Assembly (NCBI RefSeq): GCF_900110775.1
Contig: NZ_FOEP01000012.1
Coordinates: forward strand, 1-64,000
Direction: 5' to 3'
Origin: Thalassovita taeanensis
GTDB lineage: Bacteria > Pseudomonadota > Alphaproteobacteria > Rhodobacterales > Rhodobacteraceae
DNA length: 64,000 nt
The notes beneath the pieces were generated by a model. That model saw only the letters and a list, made by a program, of their open reading frames with translations. It was not told the origin of the DNA and did no database searches. Positions 24,340 through 32,432 of this stretch are shown here, one piece after another; position 1 is the stretch's first letter, and each line of letters starts with the position of its first letter. Made by a program: the position numbers and the translations under genes.

Positions 24340-24353
24340 GGAAATCGATTTCC
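24340..24353. promoter_or_regulatory. IclR-type palindromic operator
   Basis: GGAAATCGATTTCC is a perfect 14-bp palindrome between iclR-type gene and malate synthase G. It closely resembles the E. coli IclR box TGGAAATNATTTCCA. A second GGAAA (24361-24365) and TTTCC (24349-24353) form an everted pair next to it, suggesting an extended or double site. Confidence 0.65.
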
Positions 24354-24436
24354 GTATCGTGGAAAACTTTGACGCATTTACAGACGGTATGCGGCGGTAT
24401 TCTTATGGTGGCCCTCAATCAAAGAGGAGATTCGCC

Positions 24437-26593
24437 ATGACAGAATATGTGACGCGTGCCGGGTTGGACGTTGCCGCACCGCTGGCAGAGTTGATGGAAA
24501 CCCAGGTTTTGCCCGGTCTGGGTCTGACGCCCGAGGGTGTCTGGGCGGGCTATGCCGCGCTGCTGGCGGATCTTGCGCCGGAAAACCGCCGTCTTCTGGC
24601 GGTTCGCGACGAGATGCAGGAACAGATTGATGACTGGTTGAGCGCACGCAAAGGTCAGCCTTGGGACATGGCCGCCTATCAGGCCTTCCTGCACGACATC
24701 GGGTATCTTGTGGCCGAGGGGCCAGCGTTTGAGATTTCGACGCAAAATGTGGACCCCGAGATTGCCACGCTTGCCGGGCCGCAGTTGGTGGTGCCGGTCA
24801 CGAACGCGCGCTTTGCGTTGAACGCGGCCAACGCGCGCTGGGGATCGCTTTATGATGCGCTTTACGGCACCGACGCCTTGCCGGGTTCTGCCCAAGGCCC
24901 CGGATATGACCCTGCGCGCGGGGCGCAGGCCGTCGCTTGGGCCGCCGATTTTCTGGACAAGGCAGCACCGCTGAACGGGGCAAGCCATGCGGATGTGCAG
25001 GCGTACAAGCGTCAGGATGGCGCGTTGCTGGCGACAATTGACGGTGCCGATGTGGCCTTCGCTGATCCATCCGCGTTTGTGGGCTATGCTGAGGAGGGCG
25101 ATACGGCGTCTTACATGCTGCGCCATAACGGGCTGCATATTGAGCTGCTGATTGATCCGTCGCATCCGGTTGGGGCGACCAGCGCGTCGGGGCTGCGGGA
25201 TGTGGTGCTGGAAAGTGCGCTGACCGCGATTCAGGATTGCGAAGACAGCGTCGCTGCGGTGGATGCCGAAGACAAGGTTGTGGTCTATGGCAACTGGCTG
25301 GGCCTGATGAAGGGGGATCTGTCCGAAACCTTCAGCAAGGGCGGTCAGGAGATGACCCGCCGTCTGAACGACGACAAAGTGCTGACCGCGCCGGACGGAT
25401 CGCAGTTGGTGTTGCCGGGGCGGGCTTTGCTGCTGGTGCGCAACGTTGGCCATCTGATGACGACGGACGCGGTAATGCTTAACGGGCAGGAAACGCCCGA
25501 GGGCATGCTGGATGCCTTTGTCACCGCAGCCTGCGCCATGCACGATTTGCGCAAGACAGACGGGCCGCGCAATTCGCGCGCCGGGTCGGTTTATGTGGTG
25601 AAGCCGAAAATGCACGGGCCGGAAGAGGTGGCATTTGCCGACAAGATCTATGGCCGGGTCGAAGAGATTCTGGGCCTGCCGCGTAATACGGTCAAGCTGG
25701 GCGTGATGGACGAGGAGCGCCGCACGTCGGCCAATCTGCGCGAATGTATCCGCGCAGTGCGCGAGCGGTTGGTGTTCATCAACACCGGGTTTCTGGACCG
25801 GACCGGCGACGAGATCCACACCTCGATGCAGGCGGGTGCGTTTGTGCCCAAGGGCGAGATGAAGGATGCGGCGTGGCTTGCGGCCTATGAGAATGGCAAT
25901 GTCGATGCCGGGCTGGCCACGGGGATGCAGGGCAAGGGGCAGATCGGCAAAGGCATGTGGGCCAAACCCGATGCCATGGCCGAGATGCTGGAGGCCAAGG
26001 TCGGTCATCCGCTGTCGGGCGCGAATACCGCCTGGGTGCCATCGCCAACGGCGGCCACGTTGCACGCGACGCATTATCATCTGGTGGATGTGTTTGGGCG
26101 GCAGGATCAGCTGAAGGATCGCGAGGCGGCCAGTCTGACTGCGCTTTTGACGCCGCCCCTGCTGTCAGGTCGCAATCTGACCGGCGAAGAGGTTCAGCGT
26201 GATGTCGACAACAACTGTCAGGGCATTCTGGGCTATGTGGTGCGCTGGATTGATCAGGGGGTTGGGTGCTCGAAGGTGCCGGACATCAATGATGTGGGGC
26301 TGATGGAGGACCGGGCGACGTTGCGGATTTCCTCGCAGTATCTGGCAAACTGGTTGCTGCACGGGTTGGTGACGAAGGATCAGGTGATGGAAAGCCTGAA
26401 GCGGATGGCGCTGGAGGTGGACCGGCAGAACGCAGGTGATCCGGCCTATGCCCCGATCGCACCGGGATATGACGGCGTGGCCTTTGCTGCCGCTTGTGAT
26501 CTGATCTTCAAGGGGGTCGAGCAACCCTCGGGGTATACCGAGCCGGTGCTGCATGCGCGTCGCCGCGAAGCCAAAGCTAAACAGGGAGTTTGA
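24437..26593 (+). CDS. glcB: Malate synthase G
   Basis: The 718-residue protein is the monomeric G isoform (about 720 residues), condensing glyoxylate with acetyl-CoA to malate. Visible landmarks are [27 protein letters not shown], the nucleotide/CoA region [15 protein letters not shown](T), [38 protein letters not shown] with catalytic acid and arginine, and [22 protein letters not shown] precedes ATG 24437; the frame opens 108 codons earlier on the far side of the IclR gene, but that part is not family sequence. GlcG/HbpS follows after 3 bases. It supports growth on glycolate or other C2 compounds and is probably controlled by the divergent IclR-type regulator. Confidence 0.97.
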   Translation: MTEYVTRAGLDVAAPLAELMETQVLPGLGLTPEGVWAGYAALLADLAPENRRLLAVRDEMQEQIDDWLSARKGQPWDMAAYQAFLHDIGYLVAEGPAFEISTQNVDPEIATLAGPQLVVPVTNARFALNAANARWGSLYDALYGTDALPGSAQGPGYDPARGAQAVAWAADFLDKAAPLNGASHADVQAYKRQDGALLATIDGADVAFADPSAFVGYAEEGDTASYMLRHNGLHIELLIDPSHPVGATSASGLRDVVLESALTAIQDCEDSVAAVDAEDKVVVYGNWLGLMKGDLSETFSKGGQEMTRRLNDDKVLTAPDGSQLVLPGRALLLVRNVGHLMTTDAVMLNGQETPEGMLDAFVTAACAMHDLRKTDGPRNSRAGSVYVVKPKMHGPEEVAFADKIYGRVEEILGLPRNTVKLGVMDEERRTSANLRECIRAVRERLVFINTGFLDRTGDEIHTSMQAGAFVPKGEMKDAAWLAAYENGNVDAGLATGMQGKGQIGKGMWAKPDAMAEMLEAKVGHPLSGANTAWVPSPTAATLHATHYHLVDVFGRQDQLKDREAASLTALLTPPLLSGRNLTGEEVQRDVDNNCQGILGYVVRWIDQGVGCSKVPDINDVGLMEDRATLRISSQYLANWLLHGLVTKDQVMESLKRMALEVDRQNAGDPAYAPIAPGYDGVAFAAACDLIFKGVEQPSGYTEPVLHARRREAKAKQGV

Positions 26594-26596
26594 AAG

Positions 26597-27019
26597 ATGA
26601 TTACCGTAACCCGACTGGATTGCATGGATGCGCGGGCGCTGATCGCCGGTGCGCGCGCCAAGGCCGATGAGATTGGCGTGCCGATGTGCATCGCCATTAC
26701 CGATGAAAGCGGCAACCTGATCGCATTCGAGCGGATGGATGGGGGCAAGGTCACGTCCAGCACCATCGCCATCGACAAAAGCTTTACGGCGTCTGCGGCG
26801 AAAAAGGCCACGCATGAATATGGCGCGGCCAGCCAGCCCGGCGCACCGGCGTATGGCATTGCCTCGGCGATCCATGGTCGGTTGATGGTGGTGGGCGGTG
26901 GCCTGCCGGTGATCGTGGGCGGCGAAGTTGTCGGCGGGATCGGGGTCAGCTCGGGCACGCCCGCGCAGGACACCGAAGTGGCACAGGCCGGAATTGACGG
27001 ATTTCTGGCGAATATGTGA
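26597..27019 (+). CDS. glcG: GlcG/HbpS family (DUF336) heme-binding-like protein
   Basis: The 140-residue protein is a complete GlcG/HbpS domain. It begins with an N-terminal helix and ARALIAGARAKADEIGVPMCIAITDESGNLIAFERMDG, then IAIDKSFTASAAKKAT, and the glycine-rich GRLMVVGGGLPVIVGGEVVGGIGVSSG. GlcG accompanies glycolate operons in many bacteria; its role is unclear, and HbpS relatives bind heme and act in redox sensing. No signal peptide is seen. It is tightly coupled to malate synthase and ends with a strong terminator, so the two form a bicistron. Confidence 0.92.
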   Translation: MITVTRLDCMDARALIAGARAKADEIGVPMCIAITDESGNLIAFERMDGGKVTSSTIAIDKSFTASAAKKATHEYGAASQPGAPAYGIASAIHGRLMVVGGGLPVIVGGEVVGGIGVSSGTPAQDTEVAQAGIDGFLANM

Positions 27020-27050
27020 GCCTAACATTGGCTTTTGAAGCACAGACCAT

Positions 27051-27079
27051 AAAAGCTCGCGGCGATGTCGCGGGCTTTT
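27051..27079. terminator. Terminator after glcG, shared with the convergent DUF1285 gene
   Basis: An 11-bp stem AAAAGCTCGCG/CGCGGGCTTTT (one wobble) has a 7-base loop. The A-run on one side and T-run on the other suit termination in both directions. Confidence 0.85.
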
Positions 27080-27137
27080 GCGTGTAATGGATCGCGTCGC
27101 CGCCAAAGTGCTGTGACTGGCGGCGTTGGCGGGCGCG

Positions 27138-27728
27138 TCAGGGCAGTTCGGCCGACGGGATGATGGGGAAAAACACACCGCCGGACCACAGGCCAAACCA
27201 GCTTGTGCCGTCGTGGTCATGGTGGCTGCCGATCTCGACCAGGCGGTAAAAGCTTTTGCGGTCGATCAGTGCCTCGAGGTTGGTGCGGACCAGCACATAG
27301 GGCGAGGGTTCGCCGGTTTCGGCGTCGCGGACCACGCGAATGGGCGCATCCTGCCCGGCGGTGACAGTATCGCCCACGTTGGTGGTGAAGGTCAGGGTTT
27401 GGTCCGGGCCGGTGCCTGACGTTTCGAAATCCACGGCGACAAAGGGGGCGTCATCGACGGTGATGCCGACCTTTTCAACCGGAGTGACCAAAAAGTAATC
27501 ATCCCCGTCGCGGCGCAGGATTGTGGAAAACAGCCGGACAAGCTCGGGGCGGCCAATTGGGGTGCCGAGGTAGAACCAGGTGCCATCGCGGGCGATCCGC
27601 ATGTCCAGATCACCGCAGAACGGCGGGTTCCACAGATGTACCGGGGGCAGGCCCTTGCCTTTGGTGGCGGCGCGGGCCGCCGTGGTCAGGCTTTCTGCCG
27701 AAGGTTTCACGATCATTTGTCCGCTCAT
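27138..27728 (-). CDS. DUF1285 domain-containing protein
   Basis: This conserved protein of unknown function matches DUF1285: [48 protein letters not shown] and [21 protein letters not shown] are the recognisable blocks. There is no signal peptide or membrane segment, so it is probably cytosolic. Four in-frame ATGs lie at 27764, 27740, 27728 and 27716. None has a convincing binding site. I chose 27728 (196 residues), which leaves 68 bases for promoters divergent from the MoxR gene. In related genomes this gene commonly sits beside the MoxR/DUF58 cluster, as here, but no function is established. Confidence 0.85.
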   Translation of the reverse strand: MSGQMIVKPSAESLTTAARAATKGKGLPPVHLWNPPFCGDLDMRIARDGTWFYLGTPIGRPELVRLFSTILRRDGDDYFLVTPVEKVGITVDDAPFVAVDFETSGTGPDQTLTFTTNVGDTVTAGQDAPIRVVRDAETGEPSPYVLVRTNLEALIDRKSFYRLVEIGSHHDHDGTSWFGLWSGGVFFPIIPSAELP

Positions 27729-27796
27729 TGCTTTTGCCATTTCCGTGTAGCGCGATACACTCATACTGATGATATAGTCGTTAGAGGAGTTTTGCC

Positions 27797-28804
27797 ATGT
27801 CCGATCCGACCGATCTGGTGGCCGAGATTGAAGCGCTGGAAGAAAAGCTGGCCGAAGCCAAGGCCTCGATCACGCGGCGATTCATCGGTCAGGAGAGGGT
27901 GGTGGACCTGACGCTGTCGGCGCTTTTATGCGGCGGGCACGGGTTGCTGATCGGCCTGCCGGGCTTGGGCAAAACCCGGCTGGTGGAGACCCTGAGCACG
28001 GTGATGGGGCTGGACGGCAACCGCATTCAGTTCACGCCCGACCTGATGCCCGCCGATATTCTGGGCTCCGAGGTGCTGGAGACCGCAAGCGATGGCAAAC
28101 GGGCGTTTCGCTTTGTGCCGGGGCCGATTTTCTGCCAGCTTTTGATGGCGGATGAGATCAACCGCGCCAGCCCGCGCACCCAGTCTGCCTTGTTGCAGGC
28201 GATGCAGGAGCGCCGGGTGACAGTGGCGGGCGAGGATCGGCCGCTGGGCACGCCGTTCCATGTGTTGGCGACGCAGAACCCGATCGAGCAGGAGGGCACA
28301 TATCCGTTGCCCGAGGCACAGCTGGACCGGTTTTTGGTGCAGATTGATGTGAGCTATCCTGACCGCGCGACAGAGCGGGGTATTCTGCTGGCGACGACGG
28401 GCGTGGCCGAAGAAGAGGCGCATGCGGTATTCAGCGCGGGCGACCTGCTGAAGGCGCAGACTTTGCTGCGGCGGATGCCGGTGGGCGACAGTGTGGTCGA
28501 GGCGATTCTGGATCTGGTGCGCGCCTTCCGGCCCGAAGATGCGAGCGCGGACGAACGGGTGCGGCAGACGGTGTCGTGGGGGCCGGGGCCGCGCGCGGCG
28601 CAGGCTTTGATGCTGACCGCGCGGGCGCGGGCGATGTTGCAGGGGCGGCTGGCGCCCTCGGTCGAGGATGTGGTGGCGATGGCGCGCCCGGTGCTGAGCC
28701 ACCGGATGGCGCTGAATTTTGCGGCGCGGGCGCGGGGCGACAGCCTGCATGATCTGATCGACACCACGGCGGCCCGGATCACCCGGATCGAGGCCGCAGC
28801 TTGA
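27797..28804 (+). CDS. MoxR family AAA+ ATPase
   Basis: The 335-residue MoxR-type ATPase shows [12 protein letters not shown] at its N-terminus, Walker A GLPGLGKT, Walker [25 protein letters not shown], sensor 1 [25 protein letters not shown] with the arginine finger region, and the C-terminal lid. MoxR ATPases act as chaperones or metal-insertion helpers for partners with von Willebrand A (VWA) domains encoded beside them. TTAGAGGAG precedes the ATG. The stop overlaps the start of the DUF58 gene, so this is the first gene of a four-gene operon. Confidence 0.95.
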   Translation: MSDPTDLVAEIEALEEKLAEAKASITRRFIGQERVVDLTLSALLCGGHGLLIGLPGLGKTRLVETLSTVMGLDGNRIQFTPDLMPADILGSEVLETASDGKRAFRFVPGPIFCQLLMADEINRASPRTQSALLQAMQERRVTVAGEDRPLGTPFHVLATQNPIEQEGTYPLPEAQLDRFLVQIDVSYPDRATERGILLATTGVAEEEAHAVFSAGDLLKAQTLLRRMPVGDSVVEAILDLVRAFRPEDASADERVRQTVSWGPGPRAAQALMLTARARAMLQGRLAPSVEDVVAMARPVLSHRMALNFAARARGDSLHDLIDTTAARITRIEAAA

Positions 28805-29691
28805 TCACGCCCCAAACCCTGCGGGCGCGTGCCGAAGATCAGGCCGCGCGGTTGCCGCCGCTTCTGGCGCGGGCCGAGCATTTGGCGGGCACGGTTTTGC
28901 TGGGCGAGCATGGTCGGCGGCGTGCGGGGCTGGGCGATGATTTCTGGCAATACCGTCCGGTGCAGGCGGGCGATTCGATGCGGATGATCGACTGGCGCCG
29001 CTCGGGGCGGGGGGATGCGCAATATGTGCGCGAACGCGAATGGCAGATCGCGCAAAGCGTTATGCTGTGGGTGGATCAGGCGGCCTCGATGCGGTTTTCC
29101 AGCACGGCCGACCTGCCGGAAAAGGCCGACCGCGCGCGGGTCTTGGCGCTGGCGGTGGCGATATTGCTGGTGCGTGGCGGCGAGCGGGTTGGGCTGACGG
29201 GATCGTCGTTGCCACCGCGGCGGGGCAACAACCAGATTGTGCGGCTGGCAGAGTTTTTCGCGATCGACAGCGACGAGGATTTTGGGGTGCCCGAGGCGCG
29301 CGGGATGATCCCGCATGCGCGCGCGGTGTTCGTGTCGGATTTCATGGGCGATGTGGAACCGGTAAAGGCGGCACTGATCAAGGCGGCGGATCGCGGGGTG
29401 CGTGGGGTGCTGCTTCAGGTGCTGGACCCGATCGAAGAGGCATTTCCGTTTCAGGGCCGCACCGTGTTTGAAAGCGTCGGCGGCACAGTTTCGCATGAGA
29501 CGCTGAAGGCGGGCGATTTGCGCGCGCGGTATTTGCGGCGGCTGGCGGGGCGCAAGGCTGAACTGGCCGATTTGTGCCACGTCACCGGCTGGCAGTTTCA
29601 CACGCATCACACCAGCGACAGCGCGCAATCCGCGCTGCTGTGGCTGTGGCAGGCGATTGGTCATGGGGCTGTCGGAGGGGCAGGGCGATGA
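28801..29691 (+). CDS. DUF58 domain-containing protein (VWA-like partner of MoxR)
   Basis: The 296-residue protein carries the DUF58 block FWQYRPVQAGDSMRMIDWRRSGRGDAQYVREREWQ followed by a VWA-like Rossmann region (MLWVDQAASMRFS, where the usual DxSxSM metal site reads DQAASM). The start is TTG at 28801, overlapping the moxR stop by 4 bases. GAGG lies just upstream and no ATG is available nearby. DUF58 proteins are standard MoxR partners, usually at the inner-membrane face. The stop overlaps the next ATG. Confidence 0.9.
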   Translation: MITPQTLRARAEDQAARLPPLLARAEHLAGTVLLGEHGRRRAGLGDDFWQYRPVQAGDSMRMIDWRRSGRGDAQYVREREWQIAQSVMLWVDQAASMRFSSTADLPEKADRARVLALAVAILLVRGGERVGLTGSSLPPRRGNNQIVRLAEFFAIDSDEDFGVPEARGMIPHARAVFVSDFMGDVEPVKAALIKAADRGVRGVLLQVLDPIEEAFPFQGRTVFESVGGTVSHETLKAGDLRARYLRRLAGRKAELADLCHVTGWQFHTHHTSDSAQSALLWLWQAIGHGAVGGAGR

Positions 29692-32432
29692 CGCTGGGCG
29701 CGCTGGGATTTGCCACGCCGTGGCTGTTGTGGGCGCTGGTGGCGCTGCCGGTGCTGTGGCTGTTGCTGCGCGCGGTGCCGCCTGCGCCGATCCGGCGGCG
29801 GTTTCCCGGTGTGGCGCTGCTGCTGGGGCTAAAGGACGACGACACGGTGACCGACAAAACGCCGTGGTGGTTGTTGCTGCTGCGGATGCTGGCGGCGGCG
29901 GCGGTGATCGTCGGGCTGTCTGGCCCGGTGCTGAACCCGGAACCGGCGCGGGGCGATGGCACGGGGCCGGTGCTGATCGTGTTCGACGGCGGTTGGACCG
30001 GGGCGCAGGATTGGGCAGCGCGCGCGGCGATGGCAGACCGGTTGTTGGCCGAGGCCGGCCGCGCGGGGCGCGTGGCGGGATTGTTGCGGCTGACCACGCC
30101 CGAGCCGGTGGTATTTCAGCCAGCAGAGGCGTCGCGCGGGCGGTTGGCGGGGCTGGACCCACAGCCTTGGGAGCCTTCGGCGGCGCTGATCGAGGCCGCT
30201 GCTGCGGCGCTGGGCGAGCAGGATTTCGAGAGCTGGTGGATGTCGGACAGCGTTGAGTACGATGGGCGCGGCGCAATGTTGGCGGCGCTTGAGGCGCATG
30301 GCCCAGTCAGGGTGTTTGACAGTGGGCGCGGGGCGCTGGCGTTGCTGCCTGCGCGGTACGAAGACGGGGCGGTGGCCTTGATCGCGCGGCGCAGGGATGC
30401 GGCGGGGATGCAAGAGATCACGGTATTGGCGCAGGGGCGCGACCCGGCGGGAAACGAAGCGATTCTGGCACGGCTGCCGCTGCGGTTCGAGACGGGCGCG
30501 GTTGAGGCGCAGGGCGCGCTGGCGCTGCCTTCGGAGATGCGGGCGCGGGTGACCCGGTTCGAGATTGAGGGCCAGCGCAGCGCGGGCGCCGTGGCGCTGA
30601 GCGATGATAGCCTGCGCCGTCGCGAGGTGGCGCTGATTGCCGGGCGCGATGACCGTGAGGGCTTGGAGTTGCTGTCGCCGCTGCATTACCTGCATCAGGC
30701 GCTGGCGCCATCGGCGGATCTGCTGGAGGGGGCGTTGCTGGATGTTCTGCCCGCGAACCCGGATGTGATCATTCTGGCCGATGTTGCCTCGATGACCGAG
30801 CCCGAGCAGGCGGCGCTGCTGGAGTGGACGGATAAGGGCGGGCTGTTGCTGAGGTTTGCCGGGCCGCGGCTGGCAGCGAGCGAGTTGAGCCGCAGCGAAG
30901 AGGATGCGCTGATGCCGGTGCGGTTACGCTCGGGCGGGCGCACGGTCGGTGGCGCGATGAGCTGGGGCGCGCCCAAGACGCTGGCGCCTTTCAGCGAGGA
31001 CAGCCCGTTTCATGGGCTTGCGGTGCCGCCTGATGTCAGCGTTTCGGCGCAGGTAATGGCGCAGCCGGACCCGGTTCTGGCCGACCGGGTGATTGCGCAG
31101 CTGAGCGATGGCACACCTTTGGTGACACGCAAGCGGGTCGGGCAGGGGCAGGTGGTGCTGTTCCACGTCGCGGCCAATGCGGAGTGGTCGAGCCTGCCGC
31201 TGTCGGGGTTGTTTGTGCAGATGCTGGACCGGATGGCAATTTCGTCATTGGTAGAGCGCCCGGAGGCAGAGGATCTGGCCGGATCGGTCTGGGCGCCGGT
31301 GCAGGTGCTGGACGGGTTTGGCCGCGCCCGCGATGCGGGCACCCTGCCGGGGGTGGCGGGTGAGGATCTGGTGCAGGCACCGCTTGGGCCGGACTTGCGC
31401 CCCGGTGTTTACGAGGGCGCAACCCGGCGTCTGGCGCGCAATGCGATGACGCCTGAGCGGCTGCTGATCCGGGCGGAGTGGCCTGCGCGCATCCCGGTTG
31501 AGGGGTTGGCGCGCGCGCCTGAAACGCCGTTGGCGGGCTATCTTCTGGCGGCGGCTTTGGTGGCTTTGCTGCTGGACGTGCTGGCGGCGTTGGCGCTGTC
31601 GGGGCGGCTGATGGCCGGGCGTGTGGCGGTGGTTGTGCTGGCGGCGCTGACGGTGCCGCAGAATGCGCGCGCCGACGATACTTTTGCGGTCATGGCAACG
31701 TCCGAGGTGGTTCTGGCCTATGTGGTGACCGGCAATGCGCAGATTGACGATACCTCGCGCGCGGGGCTGCTTGGCCTGTCGGATACGCTGTTCTTCCGCA
31801 CCTCGGTCGAGCCTGCGCCGCCAATGGGGGTCGATCTGGAGCGTGACGAGCTGTCGTTCTTTCCGCTGATCTATTGGCCGGTGACGCCGGATCAGCCGCA
31901 GCCGACGACCGAGGCCTATGTGCGGCTGAACCGGTATCTGCGCTCGGGGGGGATGATCGTGTTTGATACGCGCGACGCGGATATTGCCGGGTTCGGCGCG
32001 GGCAGCCCGAATGGCCGCAAGCTGCGCGAATTGGCGGACCCGCTGGATATTCCGCCGCTGGAGGCAATTCCGGGTGACCACGTGCTGACGCGTGCGTTCT
32101 ACCTGCTACAGGATTTTCCCGGTCGCCATATGGGCCGCGATGTATGGGTCGAGGCGGCCCCGCTTGATGCCGAAAAGGTCGAGGGCATGCCGTTTCGCAA
32201 CCTGAACGACGGGGTCACACCGGTGGTGATTGGCGGCAACGACTGGGCTGCGGCTTGGGCCACTGACGTGCGTGGCAATGCGCTGTTTCCGGTCGGGCGG
32301 GGTTATGCCGGGGAACGGCAACGCGAGCTGGCCTATCGGTTTGGTGTCAATCTGGTGATGCATGTGCTGACCGGGAATTACAAATCGGATCAGGTGCATG
32401 TGCCTGCGTTGCTGGACAGGTTGGGCCAATGA
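29688..32432 (+). CDS. BatA-like N-terminus plus DUF4159 domain membrane protein
   Basis: This 914-residue protein begins at ATG 29688, overlapping the DUF58 stop. The first 80 residues are a BatA/aerotolerance N-terminal module: two hydrophobic helices (FATPWLLWALVALPVLWLLLRA and WWLLLLRMLAAAAVIVGLSGPVL) around RRRFPGVALLLGL. A long periplasmic middle follows, then a helix pair near 615-660 (LAGYLLAAALVALLLDVLAALAL). The C-terminal DUF4159 domain (about 670-910) includes FFPLIYWPVTPDQPQPTTEAYVRLNRYLRSGGMIVFDTRD. It probably forms the membrane platform of the MoxR/DUF58 system. The biological role of the system is unknown here. Confidence 0.9.
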   Translation: MTLGALGFATPWLLWALVALPVLWLLLRAVPPAPIRRRFPGVALLLGLKDDDTVTDKTPWWLLLLRMLAAAAVIVGLSGPVLNPEPARGDGTGPVLIVFDGGWTGAQDWAARAAMADRLLAEAGRAGRVAGLLRLTTPEPVVFQPAEASRGRLAGLDPQPWEPSAALIEAAAAALGEQDFESWWMSDSVEYDGRGAMLAALEAHGPVRVFDSGRGALALLPARYEDGAVALIARRRDAAGMQEITVLAQGRDPAGNEAILARLPLRFETGAVEAQGALALPSEMRARVTRFEIEGQRSAGAVALSDDSLRRREVALIAGRDDREGLELLSPLHYLHQALAPSADLLEGALLDVLPANPDVIILADVASMTEPEQAALLEWTDKGGLLLRFAGPRLAASELSRSEEDALMPVRLRSGGRTVGGAMSWGAPKTLAPFSEDSPFHGLAVPPDVSVSAQVMAQPDPVLADRVIAQLSDGTPLVTRKRVGQGQVVLFHVAANAEWSSLPLSGLFVQMLDRMAISSLVERPEAEDLAGSVWAPVQVLDGFGRARDAGTLPGVAGEDLVQAPLGPDLRPGVYEGATRRLARNAMTPERLLIRAEWPARIPVEGLARAPETPLAGYLLAAALVALLLDVLAALALSGRLMAGRVAVVVLAALTVPQNARADDTFAVMATSEVVLAYVVTGNAQIDDTSRAGLLGLSDTLFFRTSVEPAPPMGVDLERDELSFFPLIYWPVTPDQPQPTTEAYVRLNRYLRSGGMIVFDTRDADIAGFGAGSPNGRKLRELADPLDIPPLEAIPGDHVLTRAFYLLQDFPGRHMGRDVWVEAAPLDAEKVEGMPFRNLNDGVTPVVIGGNDWAAAWATDVRGNALFPVGRGYAGERQRELAYRFGVNLVMHVLTGNYKSDQVHVPALLDRLGQ

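Noticed and set aside
24113-24436. 108-codon N-terminal extension of malate synthase G
   Set aside because: It overlaps the divergent IclR gene and the operator region. A good SD and the family N-terminus support ATG 24437.
28354-30276. 640-codon frame opposite MoxR and DUF58
   Set aside because: It is Arg/Pro/Ala-rich antisense to two clear families with overlapping starts and stops.
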